This document shows, piece after piece, positions 10,790 to 20,117 of a stretch of DNA of 64,000 nucleotides (the stretch's first letter is position 1; each line of letters begins with the position of its first letter). The DNA lies in contig CANXME010002097.1 of NCBI GenBank assembly GCA_948144175.1, positions 423,324-487,323 of the forward strand, given 5' to 3'. This DNA comes from Closterium sp. NIES-65. Its lineage: Eukaryota > Streptophyta > Zygnematophyceae > Desmidiales > Closteriaceae. The notes beneath the pieces are model-generated. The model was not told the DNA's origin. It saw only the letters and a list, made by a program, of their open reading frames with translations, and searched no databases. The translations under genes and the position numbers were made by a program.

Positions 10790-11780
10790 CGGCCTATTAG
10801 GGAGTGAGCTCACAAGTAGGAATAGCAGCGGCTCGACAGCAGGGCGGCTCGGTGGCTGGGCGGCTCGGCTGCTGGGCGGCTCGTCTGCTGGGCGGCTCGT
10901 CTGCTGGGCGGCTCAGCGGCTCGGCTGCTCGGCGGCTCGGCTGCTCGGCGGCTCGGCTGCTGGGCTGCTCCGCTGCTCGGCAGGTGGGCGGCTCGGCTGG
11001 TAGGCGGCTCGGCTGCTGGGCGGCTCGGCTGCTCGGCAGGTGGGCAGCTCGGCTGCTGGGCAGCTCGGCTGCTGGGCGGCGCGGCTGCTGGGCAGCTCGG
11101 CTGCTGGGCGGCGCGGCTGCTGGGCAGCTTGGATGCTGGGCTACTCGGCGGCTCGGTCGCTGGGCGGCTTAGCGGTGACAGGGCCGGTAGAGGCGGTGAC
11201 GTGGCCGCTAGGGGAGGGCGACAGGGCCGCAGGTGGCGGCGAGGCCGCAGGTGGCGGCTGCGTGGCCGGAGTTGGCGGCGACGGGGCCGCAGGTGGCGGT
11301 GATGGGGCCGCAGGTGGCGGCGGGGTGGCCGTAGGTGACGGCGACGAGGCCGCAGGTGACGGCGACGGGGCCGCAGGTGACGGTGACGGGGCCTCAGAGG
11401 GGCCGCAGAGGGGCCGCAAGGGGCCTAGACGGGGCCGTAGAGGGGCCGCACGGGGCCTAGACGGGGTCGCAGAGGGGGCCGCAAGGGGCCTAGACGGGGC
11501 GGCGACGGGGCCGTAAGGGGCCAAGACAGGGCGGCGACGGGGCCGTAAGGGGCCTAGACGGGGTGGCGACGAGGCCGTAAGGGGCCGTAAGGGCGCCGCG
11601 AGGGGGGGCCGACAGGCGTCGCGAGGGGCCGTAAGGGGCCGTAAGGGCGGCGCGAGGGGCCGTAGCGGGCGGCGCGAAGGTAGGGAGAGCACACAGAGCG
11701 CGACTCGGGCAGGAGCGAAGCGCGCTCCAAGCAGGAAAAAAAAAAATATCGTGGTGGGCCCTAGGAATCGTTCCCACTAG
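10790..11780. repeat. GC-rich leader of element 1 with tandem repeats
   Basis: The first part (about 10835-11165) repeats ggctcggctgctgggc with about 16-bp spacing. The second part repeats gacggggccgcaggtggcgg and ggggccgtaaggggcc units. Similar repeats fill the leaders of elements 4 and 5 and the interiors of NA4 and NA5. Open frames across it are low complexity. Confidence 0.85.
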
Positions 11781-11786
11781 GGAACC

Positions 11787-11798
11787 TGCTCGATACCA
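11787..11798 (-). promoter_or_regulatory. Primer-binding site of element 1
   Basis: Minus strand TGGTATCGAGCA directly follows the LTR end CTTATCA. It resembles the plant initiator-tRNA-Met site TGGTATCAGAGC and would prime minus-strand cDNA. Confidence 0.8.
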
Positions 11799-11924
11799 TG
11801 ATAAGAAACGAGGAATGAGTGCATTGAGCAGAATGAGGAGTACAAGTAGTAAACCCTAAAGTGTTGTACCCCATATGAACTGCCCCACTACATCCTACAC
11901 AGACTATAGCATATATGCCTGACA
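11799..11924 (-). repeat. 5' LTR of element 1
   Basis: This 126-bp copy matches 4532-4657 with about five differences. It is very short for an element of 7.4 kb. Confidence 0.9.
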
Positions 11925-12850
11925 GGAACCGTCCTAAGCCACGGTACAACTGAGTGAGAAATGTGCAGCCTGACATCGTCCTGAGCCGAGAGAGTGAAGG
12001 GAATAGAAATTATTTGGATTTGACAGATTTTCAGGAAAAAAAAAAAGATCAAGGACTGGGTATCAGGCGCAGTGCGCTAGTATTCTCCGTCACGTCACCC
12101 ATATATGGACCAAAAACTTACATAGATAGGGACTCATCATGTCCCAAACAATGTCCCCAGTGTGTATTTGCGGAAAGTAGATCTGTGAGGATGATCAAAG
12201 CCTGAGGTTAGCATGGTAAAGTTTTGAGTTATGTGGATTTGAAATAGGTTGTAGGTGACGGTGTGCAAAACTTATTTCAGTTGAGTGGCTCTAGCGAGAA
12301 CTACTTTTCTCCGCGAGCAATTGAGCATTTCGTGCATACCAAACCCGCAAGCCTCACCAAAAGAAAGCGATAAGTGGGTTACATGAAGAGAAGAAGACAT
12401 CCAATCAGAAGGTTTCGCACAACTGACCACTCGTATGACGCACGAGGAAAGTGTGGCTGCACTAGAAGTCTCTGCAAAACTGATTCAACTCGACTGTGCT
12501 CATGAGAAATATAAAAACATTGCTACGCACATCCTAATAACGCCGCCTACTCAGACTGATATCGGTAAAAAAGGCTGACACCGATTGAGTAGGCCTTTAT
12601 AGTTGCCGTCACTCATTGTACTTGAAACGGATTTGAGTTAAGGTGTAAGTCGGAAGTAAATCGCTTCCCCAATGAGCTGCGCAGATTATGTCGCACGGGA
12701 ATAAGCCACTGTGCGATAGTGCATCGTGCGACTCGCTGATCCAGTTAGAGAGTCCGTTATCCACTCACTTCGATTTCTTACTGCGAAGCAGCATACCACC
12801 TGAGCGGACGAGCAGCGAGAAGGTTGAATGAGGGCGGCAGGCCGACACGG
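11925..12850. other. Unassigned DNA right of element 1
   Basis: About 900 bases of lower GC than the transposons. The 83-codon frame at 11954-12205 resembles nothing I recognise. It holds a bulged inverted repeat at 12545-12594. It may be host intergenic DNA. Confidence 0.5.
12545..12594. repeat. Bulged inverted repeat
   Basis: GCCTACTCA (12545-12553) and ATCGGT (12561-12566) pair with ACCGAT (12580-12585) and TGAGTAGGC (12586-12594). The left arm has a 7-base bulge and the loop is 13 bases. No function can be assigned. Confidence 0.6.
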
Positions 12851-12854
12851 GGAC

Positions 12855-13060
12855 TGCGAAAGGCGGAGAGGGAGGGAAGAGGCGGAGAGGGAGGGGAGAG
12901 GCGGAGGGGGAGGGAAGAGGCGGAGAGGGAGGGGAGAGGCGGAGAGGGAGGGGAGAGGCGGAGAGGGAGGGGAGAGGTGGAGAGGGAGGGAAGAGGCGGA
13001 TAGGGAGGGGAGAGGCGGAGAGGGAGGGGAGAGGCGGAGAGAGAAGGGAGAGGCGTAGAA
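12855..13060. repeat. Purine-rich minisatellite
   Basis: About ten tandem copies of a 19-20 bp unit like agagggaggggagaggcgg. The long frames across it on both strands come from the repeat. Confidence 0.9.
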
Positions 13061-13129
13061 GGGGATGAGGCGCGGAAGGGGATGAGGCGCGGAAGGGGAC
13101 GATGAGGAAGGGGATGAGGCACGGATTTC

Positions 13130-13620
13130 CCTGATTCCCCTCCTTTCCTCCCCTTGCTTCCCCTCCTTTCTCCCCCCTTGCTTCCCCTCCTTTTCCCCCT
13201 TGCTTCCCCTCCTTTCCCCCCTTGCTTCCCCTCCGTTCCCCCCCTGCTTCCCCTCCGTTCCCCTCCTGCTTCCCCTCCTTCCCCCCCCTGCTTCCCCTCC
13301 TTTTCCCCCTTGCGTCCCCTCCTTTCCCCCCTTGCATCCCCTCATTACCCCCCCTGCTTCCCCTCCTTTCTCTCCTTGCTTACCCTCCTTATCCCCCTTG
13401 CTTCTCCTTCTTTCCCCCCTTGCTTCTCCTCCTCTCCCCCTCTGATTTTCCTCCTTTCCCCCCTTGTTCACCCCTCTTCCCCCCCCTGCTTCCCCTCCTT
13501 TCCCTCCATGCTTCCCCTCCTTTTCCCCCTTGCGTCCCCTCCTTTTCCCCCTTGCGTCCCCTCCTTCCCCTATCCTCCCTCTTCTTATGGTACTTCCTTC
13601 TTTCCCTCTCCCTCCTGCTT
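13130..13620. repeat. Pyrimidine-rich minisatellite
   Basis: About twenty variable copies of a 22-23 bp unit like ttgcttcccctcctttccccc. All six-frame ORFs here are Pro/Ser/Leu or Gly/Glu/Lys low-complexity readings. Confidence 0.9.
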
Positions 13621-14064
13621 CCCTCTTCCCCCTCTTCCCTATCTCCCCTGCTTGACTTTTTCTTGTTCCCCCTCCCCATTCCTCATATTCCCTCCCTCTC
13701 CCCGGCTATTGCAGTGACTACACTGAAGATTTTTCTGGTAATGCAACTTGCCTCAGCCCATCATCCCATGCCATGTTCGTAGAGAAACCAGTTCCCCTAA
13801 TGTCTGTTTCAAGGCCTTGAGAATCGTACAATCAAAAGTATTAAGAACATGCCTCTATGTACCCTTTTAACACTCATAGTGTCCATTCATCTTGGAAGAA
13901 TATCTTGCACTGCAGAAACAAAAGTACATTTTGTGCCTTTGAGATGGATATCTCCAACAGTATTACAGTATCATGCTTGCATATAACAGGCAAGAAACAT
14001 GTGGTGGTATGGTGTAAAGCATCGACTAGCTGCGCCTCAGCTTGCTCCTCTGCTTCACCACTTG
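13621..14064. other. Unassigned DNA left of element 2
   Basis: About 440 bases. After a pyrimidine-rich start the composition becomes balanced (13700-14064). I recognise no domain in its frames. The last five bases, acttg, are the target-site copy of element 2, and the sequence continues at 20123. Confidence 0.5.
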
Positions 14065-14494
14065 TGTTGGGCTGAGATAGCCCCTTAGGATCTTTGCAAG
14101 GGATAACTCTAGGTGAAGTAGTTGTAATAGCGGAAGCGTTTAGTGAAGAATTTGAACCGACCTTGCACTGGTGTGTGAGAGCAAAGTTGATTGAATTAAA
14201 CAAGCAAATACAAGGATTTATATAAGAGTACAGGGAATAGATAGATAACTGTATTGCTGTTGCGGTTCGATATAGCGCGACTCGGGCAACTGCTCTGTAA
14301 CGAGTCAGTTGTGTGTCCTTAACTGTCGCGCTGTAATTGTCGAGTCAAAGGTCAGCGACCTTTGACTTTCTCGTAATCTCCAGGCGGTTACCCTAACCTC
14401 CGAGGTTGACTCGATGCTTCGATTGGGACTGCTTCGCTTGGTACCTTGGATTTTGATACGACAGAAGCGCACTTAGGACTTATTGTTTCCAACA
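14065..14494 (-). repeat. 3' LTR of element 2
   Basis: On the minus strand it runs TGTTGGAAACAATAAG...CTCAGCCCAACA and is identical to 19688-20117. It contains a TATA block (14217-14226), a 23-bp hairpin (14344-14366) and three TTGACT motifs. Confidence 0.96.
14344..14366. promoter_or_regulatory. Palindromic W-box-like site in element 2 LTR
   Basis: GTCAAAGGTC (14344-14353) and GACCTTTGAC (14357-14366) are perfect 10-base arms around AGC. The same hairpin is at 19967-19989 in the 5' LTR. Both arms carry TTGAC cores like plant WRKY-binding W-boxes. A third TTGACT lies at 14406-14411. All lie upstream of the TATA block. Confidence 0.6.
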
Positions 14495-17400
14495 CTCCCC
14501 TTCGCTTCTGGAGTGCTACTGCTGGTGACGTGGCCTTGTCCAGTCAGCATCATGCAGTATTCGAACTTCTGCTTGCCGAGTTTCTTGGTCAAGTAATCGG
14601 CTGCCATCTCGGATGTTGGACAGTATGACAGATCGAGTTTCCCTTTTCCTATCTCGTCCTTCACGAAGAAATAGCGCAGGGCGATGTGTTTCGTCCTGTT
14701 TGCGAAGCCGTTTTTGTTGGCGATGCGAATTGCTGACTGGTTGTCGCAGAACACGGTGAAGCTGGGTAACTCGGCTAGCTTCGCTTCTTCCAGTAGTTCG
14801 CGAAGGTAAAGTCCCTCCTTGGTGGCTGAGCAGAGTGCAATATATTCTGCTTCTGCTGAAGATAGTGCGATTAACTCCTGCTTGCTCGACTGCCAGGAGA
14901 TAGGACCGATAGGCTCAAGGCGGTAGACATAGCCGGTGCGTGAGCGCCTGTTGTCGGTGTCGCCGGCGTGATCGGCGTCGACGTAGCCGATTAGCTTAGT
15001 CGGTGTAGCTGCGCTCTTGTGGTAGGTTAGCCCGATCGTCGCGGTGCTGACGAAGTAGTGGAGAGCGCGATCAAGTTCCGCCAGGTGTTCAGCTTCAGGC
15101 TTCTTGAGATAGGTGGCGAGCTGACTTGCGGAGTAGGATAAGTCAGGACGGCAGGTGACGGCGGCGAATAGCAGGCATCCGAGCTTCTTCTGATAGTCGC
15201 GTATGCCGGCGGGCTTGAGTAGAGTAGTTCGTTCCTTCTCGGTTCCTGATGTGTAGCGGTAGGGCGTGGAGATGACGCTTGGTGTGAGGCTGAAGCGTTT
15301 CGCGATGGTGTCGGCGTATTTCTCGGCGCTTAGATAGATGGCGTTTTCTTCTTCGCGGATGTTGAGCCCGAGGTACTGTGTAACGGTGGAGGAGACCGTG
15401 AGCGTGAGGTCTTTCTGGAGCTCTCCTTCGAACCACGTGGCGATGCCGTCGGTTGACCCAATGTAGAGGAGATCGTCCACGTAGACGATCAGGAGAACGT
15501 AGTCGCTTCCCTTAGTGAGGCGGTACATGCCTTGGTCGTGAGGTAGTTGACTAAAGCCGATGCGGATGAGACGGGCGTGCAGGTACTGCTGCCACAGTCG
15601 CGGTGCCTGCTTGATCCCGTAGAGCGACTTAAGTAGTTGACAGATTCGGTTGGGTTCGCCGTGGGAACCGTGCGGGAGCTCGACGTAGATTTCTGCATCC
15701 ACAGGTGCGTAGAGGAAGGCATTCGCGACGTCGATCTGCCGTAACTTCTTCTTCTTCATGGCGGCAATGGCGAGGAGAATTCGGAGTGACGTGTGGCGGC
15801 TGACTGGAGCAAAGGTCTCGGTGAAGTCTCGTCCTTGCTCTTGGTCGAATCCACGTACGACCCAGCGTGCTTTGAATTTTTCGATCGTGCCGTCTGCTTT
15901 CGTCTTGATGCGGAAGACCCATTTCCCGGTAAGGATGGTTTTGTTCCGTGCCACGCTTACGGGAACAACCTTCCAAGTGTTGCGTTCCTCTAATGCCTTC
16001 AGTTCTCTATCCATGGCTTCACGCCATTTCTCCCTGTGTTCCCCCCCCAGAGCCTGCTGAACCGTTGCAGGCTCCTTAGGAAGCGAGCTGCGTGTGTTCC
16101 CGTGGACTGCGGTGACGAGGCCGAGGATTTGCAGCCCAGTCTGTGAGTATCGAGGGAGTTCTGGATCCTCGGGATAAGCTGCTTCGTCTCCCGTTTCTGG
16201 GTCGGGCATGAAATTTGGCCCTACCCTTTCTACTTCGTTGGTGTTGACTGTCACAGGTGTTACGTAACCATCGTCGGCGAAACGGTAGAAGATTTCGGCG
16301 TTGTTACTGTCGCGAGGATTATCCTCATCCATGGGCACGTCGACGGAGCAGTATGGGAGAGGTCCGGCTTCTTCTGAGGCGTTGTCGACGTTCTGTTCAT
16401 CCCAGTCTGCTTCGTCCGCTGCTGACGCGAAGGCTCGGTCACCACGAAAACCACTGGTGAGGTCCCGATTCTCGTGCAAGTTGGCGAGGTACGTCTGAAG
16501 GGTGAGTCTTTCGTAGAAGATCACGTCACGTGCTGCTACTGTTTCCTTTGTGTGGACGTCGAAGATTTTCCATGCGTTGTAATTTTTCTCGATGCCGAGG
16601 TGTAGTCCCCACTGTGCCCGTTGCGAAAATCTTCCCGCTCGTGCTTCTGGGGGTCTGTACTGTACCATGCACCCGAAAACTCGTAACATTTTCGTGCTGC
16701 CCTGCTTCCCTGTCCACAGCAGATGCGGTGATGCGTTGTTCGGGAGTGACGATGACGACAACAAGTTGTGTAGCATGACAGCGTGGTCCATTGCTGCTGG
16801 CCACTGGTGGTTGGGTAGCCGCATGCCACGTAATAGTTTGCGCATGCTGTTCTGCAGGGTCCTGTTCAGTCGTTCTGCAACACCTTGCTGCTGATGTGCG
16901 TAGGGAAGGGAGAGGAGTTGCTTGATCCCCCTTTCCGCCAAGAACTGCTTGAAGCGGTGAGAGGTGTACTCGCCACCTCCGTCTGACTGGAAATTATTCA
17001 GTTGTGTTCCAGAATCTCTCTCTGCTATCGGTAGCCAGGCGGCGAATGCTGCGAGCGCCATGTCGCGGCTGGGTAGGTTGCGATGCCAGACGTATCGAGT
17101 GGCGGCGTCGATGAAGGTGATGGTGTAGTTGTAGTTGACTTGTCCTGGCTCGCAATTGTAGAGGATGTCGCTGTAGACTTTTTCGAGTGGTGCGTACGCT
17201 GGAGCGCTCGGGTTGTGATGTGAAGCAAACGGTCGATGAGGTAAGTCAGCTTCGGGACATATAAGGCAAGTCCCTCGTGCCTTCTGGAGTTCTCTGCCAT
17301 CGGGTAGAAGTAGAGAATCTTTGTCAAGGACTCCTGCTCTTATCGTGTTATTCAAAACCGTGTTGCTTGGATGTCCTGTTCGTGCGTGCCAGATCTCTTC

Positions 17401-19632
17401 AGAGGCGCGGTGTCCAGGTGAACGCTGATATGCGTCGGAGTTGGAGTAAAAGCTGGCGACGAGGTTGGCGCTTCGGTGGACTTCACGTTGAGTCGGATTC
17501 AGCTGTTTCGCGGGTGTTGGTGGTGCTTCGTCGACTGTGACTGGTGTCGTTGTTCCTGCTGCTGCTGATGTTGTTGCTGCTGCCGATGTTGTTGCTGCTG
17601 CCGATGTTGTTACTGCTGCTGATGTTGTTGCTGCTGCCGATGTTGTTACTGCTGCCGATTGTCGAATTGTTGCTAATGCTCGTGTTCGTTCTGCTTCAGG
17701 AATGGTGTGCGAGTACCAGAAGCCTCCTGGGCTGAAGTCGGGGTCGAGATCCGAAGGGTGTGTCCAGTCAGTGAAATTCACGATGGCGTCGCTGTCTGCA
17801 GTGCCCAGGTCAGGAACGAAGTCGAGGACGAAGACGTTGTTCTTCAGCACTGCTTTCCCGATGTAGAGACCGCCTCTCCCGTGGTAAAGTTTGAACTCCT
17901 GGGTCGTGCTGTCGGCTTCCAGATGAATTCCTTTCGCCATCAACTGGCTAACGCTCAGTAAGTTGTAGCCGAGTCCTTCAGCGATGAGTACCTTAGACAT
18001 GTGCAGTATGACATTTGTTTCTCTTGACTGAAGCTGTACCACTCCTTGTCTTCGTGTGCGCAGGTTTTGGTTGTTGGCAACCGTGATGATCACTTCCCGT
18101 TGGAGTCGATGTTCGCGTTGTACGAAACGCCCGGACGAGCACATGTGTTGCCCGCAGCAACTGTCCAAGAACCAGGTGTCTTGGCCGGACGGTTCACTTT
18201 GAGCGATGGCGGCGTACGTTGGATTCGGCTGGAGTAGCTCACGGCGAGGCGTTCTGTTGTCAAGCTCTTCTTCCGGTGAGTAGTGTGGTGGTGATTCGGT
18301 TGTACATGAATCGGTTATCTTCGTCATGCAGTTGATTATATTTCTTGCTCCTTGTGCAGGTTGTCCGGGTGAAGTCGTTGAAGCTTGAATAGTGGTCGTC
18401 GCACTTGCTTGTGTTGAAGCCATTTGGGAGCTTGAAGGTCGAAGTTGTCGCTGTGGTGCCGTTGATTGCTGACGATTCGGGCAGTGTGTGCGCGGGTGCC
18501 CTGAAGTCTTGCAGATGTGGCAGAAGGGAGGTACTATCTTCGGTTGCTGCTGTCGGTTGTTATAATTGCTGTGTCGTCGTTGAGTGTGGAATGCGAACTC
18601 TGATACTGTCGTTTTCTTCCTGTGTCGTTCTTCCTGCAGGTCCATATCTTGCTGCTCGGCATGTATTTCGGCGCAGAGTGCAGCTTCAGAGATTCTTCCG
18701 TGGGCTCGAAGAATGGCTTTGGTGGCGCGCCACTGAGGACCAAGCCCACCAATGATAACTGTCACGAAGGCGTCTTCAGAGATTGACCCTCCGCATCGAA
18801 GCAGCTTGTCGCGCAGTTCGCGACATCGGCTGATATACGCCAGTCCCTTTTCTCCTGGTTTCATTTCGACTGTCGTCAACTGCGCCATTAACCTGCTCTG
18901 GTTTACACTGTCTGTTGCTTGATACAGGTTCTTCAGATGGCTGTACGCGAGCTCCGCCGAGTTGCCGAAGGTCCGGTAAGAGCGAATGTTCTGTTGCTGA
19001 GTTGGTGTCACGTTCCTCAATAGGATTGTATACGCCATCATTGATTGATACGTATACTGCTGCTTTTCATATTGTGTCCCGTTGGCTGGATACTGCAGGG
19101 ACCCGTCGAAGAAGCCGAGTATCTGCGCGCCCTCCATCATCAGCTCGAATTCAAAGGACCAGGTAAAGAAGTCTTTGCCGTCGAAGGGTCTTGACGTTTG
19201 CAGTTTTAAGACGTGTGCAAACTGCGACTGAACTTGAAGTGCGTCCAGTGGTCTTTCTTGTCCAGGTGAAGGTTGCGGGTGGGGCACGAAGCTGATTGAC
19301 CCGCGCTCGTACGGAGCAAAGGTAGGTTGCTGCTGCTGGTTTCCTCGCGCATATGACGACCCATCAAGACTCATGGGTGTCGCTCCGTTGTTGCTGTTGT
19401 GTGTTTGTGCAGGTCCCGACTGCTGGTGTTGTTCGTAGAAGGACATGAAGGAGAAAAATTTCTCCATCATGTTCTGGTCAAAGTCCGAAGGGTGGTTCAT
19501 GGGGGTCTCGGTTGACGTTCCTCTTGGTCTTGTTGCCGTGCCTTCTTCTGTCTGCAGGCCAGAGGCTGGCGGTGGAGTAGGAGTAGTGCCCGAGGAGCCA
19601 TTAGGGGAGCTCCTTTCCTTGTTTGTTGCCAT
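14473..19632 (-). CDS. Gag-pol polyprotein of Copia element 2
   Basis: This is a single frame of 1719 residues from ATG 19632 (MATNKERSSPNGSSG). An upstream in-frame ATG at 19683 overlaps the primer site, so I prefer the internal start. Domains in order: gag with FDGKDFFTWSFEFELMM and LTTVEMKPGEKGLAYISRCRELRDKL; a CX2CX4HX4C zinc knuckle (CHICKTSGHPRTHC); protease with FLDSCCGQHM near residue 490, where the usual DSG/DTG reads DSC; a TTSAA tandem tract; integrase with HX5H and CLIC plus the D, D, E core (SDGGGEY, GVAERLN); RT with VYVDDLLYIG near residue 1380; and RNase H with GYVDADHAGD, SAEAEYIAL and RTKHIALRYF. The stop lies inside the 3' LTR. No frame defect is visible. Confidence 0.95.
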   Translation of the reverse strand: MATNKERSSPNGSSGTTPTPPPASGLQTEEGTATRPRGTSTETPMNHPSDFDQNMMEKFFSFMSFYEQHQQSGPAQTHNSNNGATPMSLDGSSYARGNQQQQPTFAPYERGSISFVPHPQPSPGQERPLDALQVQSQFAHVLKLQTSRPFDGKDFFTWSFEFELMMEGAQILGFFDGSLQYPANGTQYEKQQYTYQSMMAYTILLRNVTPTQQQNIRSYRTFGNSAELAYSHLKNLYQATDSVNQSRLMAQLTTVEMKPGEKGLAYISRCRELRDKLLRCGGSISEDAFVTVIIGGLGPQWRATKAILRAHGRISEAALCAEIHAEQQDMDLQEERHRKKTTVSEFAFHTQRRHSNYNNRQQQPKIVPPFCHICKTSGHPRTHCPNRQQSTAPQRQLRPSSSQMASTQASATTTIQASTTSPGQPAQGARNIINCMTKITDSCTTESPPHYSPEEELDNRTPRRELLQPNPTYAAIAQSEPSGQDTWFLDSCCGQHMCSSGRFVQREHRLQREVIITVANNQNLRTRRQGVVQLQSRETNVILHMSKVLIAEGLGYNLLSVSQLMAKGIHLEADSTTQEFKLYHGRGGLYIGKAVLKNNVFVLDFVPDLGTADSDAIVNFTDWTHPSDLDPDFSPGGFWYSHTIPEAERTRALATIRQSAAVTTSAAATTSAAVTTSAAATTSAAATTSAAAGTTTPVTVDEAPPTPAKQLNPTQREVHRSANLVASFYSNSDAYQRSPGHRASEEIWHARTGHPSNTVLNNTIRAGVLDKDSLLLPDGRELQKARGTCLICPEADLPHRPFASHHNPSAPAYAPLEKVYSDILYNCEPGQVNYNYTITFIDAATRYVWHRNLPSRDMALAAFAAWLPIAERDSGTQLNNFQSDGGGEYTSHRFKQFLAERGIKQLLSLPYAHQQQGVAERLNRTLQNSMRKLLRGMRLPNHQWPAAMDHAVMLHNLLSSSSLPNNASPHLLWTGKQGSTKMLRVFGCMVQYRPPEARAGRFSQRAQWGLHLGIEKNYNAWKIFDVHTKETVAARDVIFYERLTLQTYLANLHENRDLTSGFRGDRAFASAADEADWDEQNVDNASEEAGPLPYCSVDVPMDEDNPRDSNNAEIFYRFADDGYVTPVTVNTNEVERVGPNFMPDPETGDEAAYPEDPELPRYSQTGLQILGLVTAVHGNTRSSLPKEPATVQQALGGEHREKWREAMDRELKALEERNTWKVVPVSVARNKTILTGKWVFRIKTKADGTIEKFKARWVVRGFDQEQGRDFTETFAPVSRHTSLRILLAIAAMKKKKLRQIDVANAFLYAPVDAEIYVELPHGSHGEPNRICQLLKSLYGIKQAPRLWQQYLHARLIRIGFSQLPHDQGMYRLTKGSDYVLLIVYVDDLLYIGSTDGIATWFEGELQKDLTLTVSSTVTQYLGLNIREEENAIYLSAEKYADTIAKRFSLTPSVISTPYRYTSGTEKERTTLLKPAGIRDYQKKLGCLLFAAVTCRPDLSYSASQLATYLKKPEAEHLAELDRALHYFVSTATIGLTYHKSAATPTKLIGYVDADHAGDTDNRRSRTGYVYRLEPIGPISWQSSKQELIALSSAEAEYIALCSATKEGLYLRELLEEAKLAELPSFTVFCDNQSAIRIANKNGFANRTKHIALRYFFVKDEIGKGKLDLSYCPTSEMAADYLTKKLGKQKFEYCMMLTGQGHVTSSSTPEAKGSVGNNKS
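14495..14509 (-). promoter_or_regulatory. Polypurine tract of element 2
   Basis: The minus strand reads GAAGCGAAGGGGAG directly before the LTR start TGTTGG. This is the expected RNase H-resistant primer for plus-strand cDNA. Confidence 0.8.
17555..17665. repeat. 18-bp tandem repeat inside element 2 pol
   Basis: In-frame copies of tgctgctgccgatgttgt code for repeated Thr-Thr-Ser-Ala-Ala residues between protease and integrase. The frame stays open. Confidence 0.85.
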
Positions 19633-19675
19633 GTCTTGTAATGATATTGAAAAAGGAGTAGAGTTTCCCTTGTCA

Positions 19676-19687
19676 GCTCTCATACCA
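19676..19687 (-). promoter_or_regulatory. Primer-binding site of element 2
   Basis: Minus strand TGGTATGAGAGC directly follows the 5' LTR end CCCAACA. It differs by one base from the initiator-tRNA-Met site TGGTATCAGAGC. Confidence 0.85.
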
Positions 19688-20117
19688 TGTTGGGCTGAGA
19701 TAGCCCCTTAGGATCTTTGCAAGGGATAACTCTAGGTGAAGTAGTTGTAATAGCGGAAGCGTTTAGTGAAGAATTTGAACCGACCTTGCACTGGTGTGTG
19801 AGAGCAAAGTTGATTGAATTAAACAAGCAAATACAAGGATTTATATAAGAGTACAGGGAATAGATAGATAACTGTATTGCTGTTGCGGTTCGATATAGCG
19901 CGACTCGGGCAACTGCTCTGTAACGAGTCAGTTGTGTGTCCTTAACTGTCGCGCTGTAATTGTCGAGTCAAAGGTCAGCGACCTTTGACTTTCTCGTAAT
20001 CTCCAGGCGGTTACCCTAACCTCCGAGGTTGACTCGATGCTTCGATTGGGACTGCTTCGCTTGGTACCTTGGATTTTGATACGACAGAAGCGCACTTAGG
20101 ACTTATTGTTTCCAACA
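19688..20117 (-). repeat. 5' LTR of element 2
   Basis: Identical to the 3' LTR. It is followed outside by the second acttg target copy. Confidence 0.96.
19840..19849 (-). promoter_or_regulatory. TATA block in 5' LTR of element 2
   Basis: The minus strand reads TGTACTCTTATATAAA over this site. The same 16-base block occurs in the LTR of element 3 (28655-28670), which supports it as the core promoter. Confidence 0.65.

Larger units (their letters stand above)
4532..11924 (-). mobile_element. Copia element 1 (family A), full-length but degenerate
   Basis: A 7.4-kb element between two 126-bp LTRs that differ at about five positions by eye. The flanking pentamers are ggatc (left) and ggaac (right), a duplication with one mismatch. 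Order on the minus strand is LTR, primer site TGGTATCGAGCA, GC-rich leader, gag, protease, integrase, reverse transcriptase, RNase H, tract block, LTR. This is the Ty1/copia order, with integrase before RT. Coding capacity is lost through a mutated start codon, frameshifts in gag and stops in RT. Confidence 0.92.
14065..20117 (-). mobile_element. Copia element 2, intact and probably recent
   Basis: This 6053-bp element has two 430-bp LTRs with no difference that I can find by eye and a perfect duplication acttg (14060-14064 and 20118-20122). It has a primer site TGGTATGAGAGC next to the 5' LTR, a tract AAGCGAAGGGGAG next to the 3' LTR, and one uninterrupted gag-pol frame. It differs from family A in LTR length, gag sequence, zinc knuckle and protease. 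It shares primer site, promoter block and protease motif with element 3. Everything needed for autonomous movement appears present. Confidence 0.96.

Noticed and set aside
12686..13717. Several overlapping long frames on both strands
   Set aside because: They run through purine and pyrimidine minisatellites. Open frames on both strands with monotone composition are expected from such repeats.
15629..16060. Opposite-strand and alternate-frame ORFs inside element 2 pol
   Set aside because: They are shadows of the 1719-codon frame and have no domain of their own.
19633..19683. Upstream start for element 2 Gag-Pol
   Set aside because: ATG 19683 overlaps the primer-binding site. The next in-frame ATG at 19632 starts a more typical gag leader.
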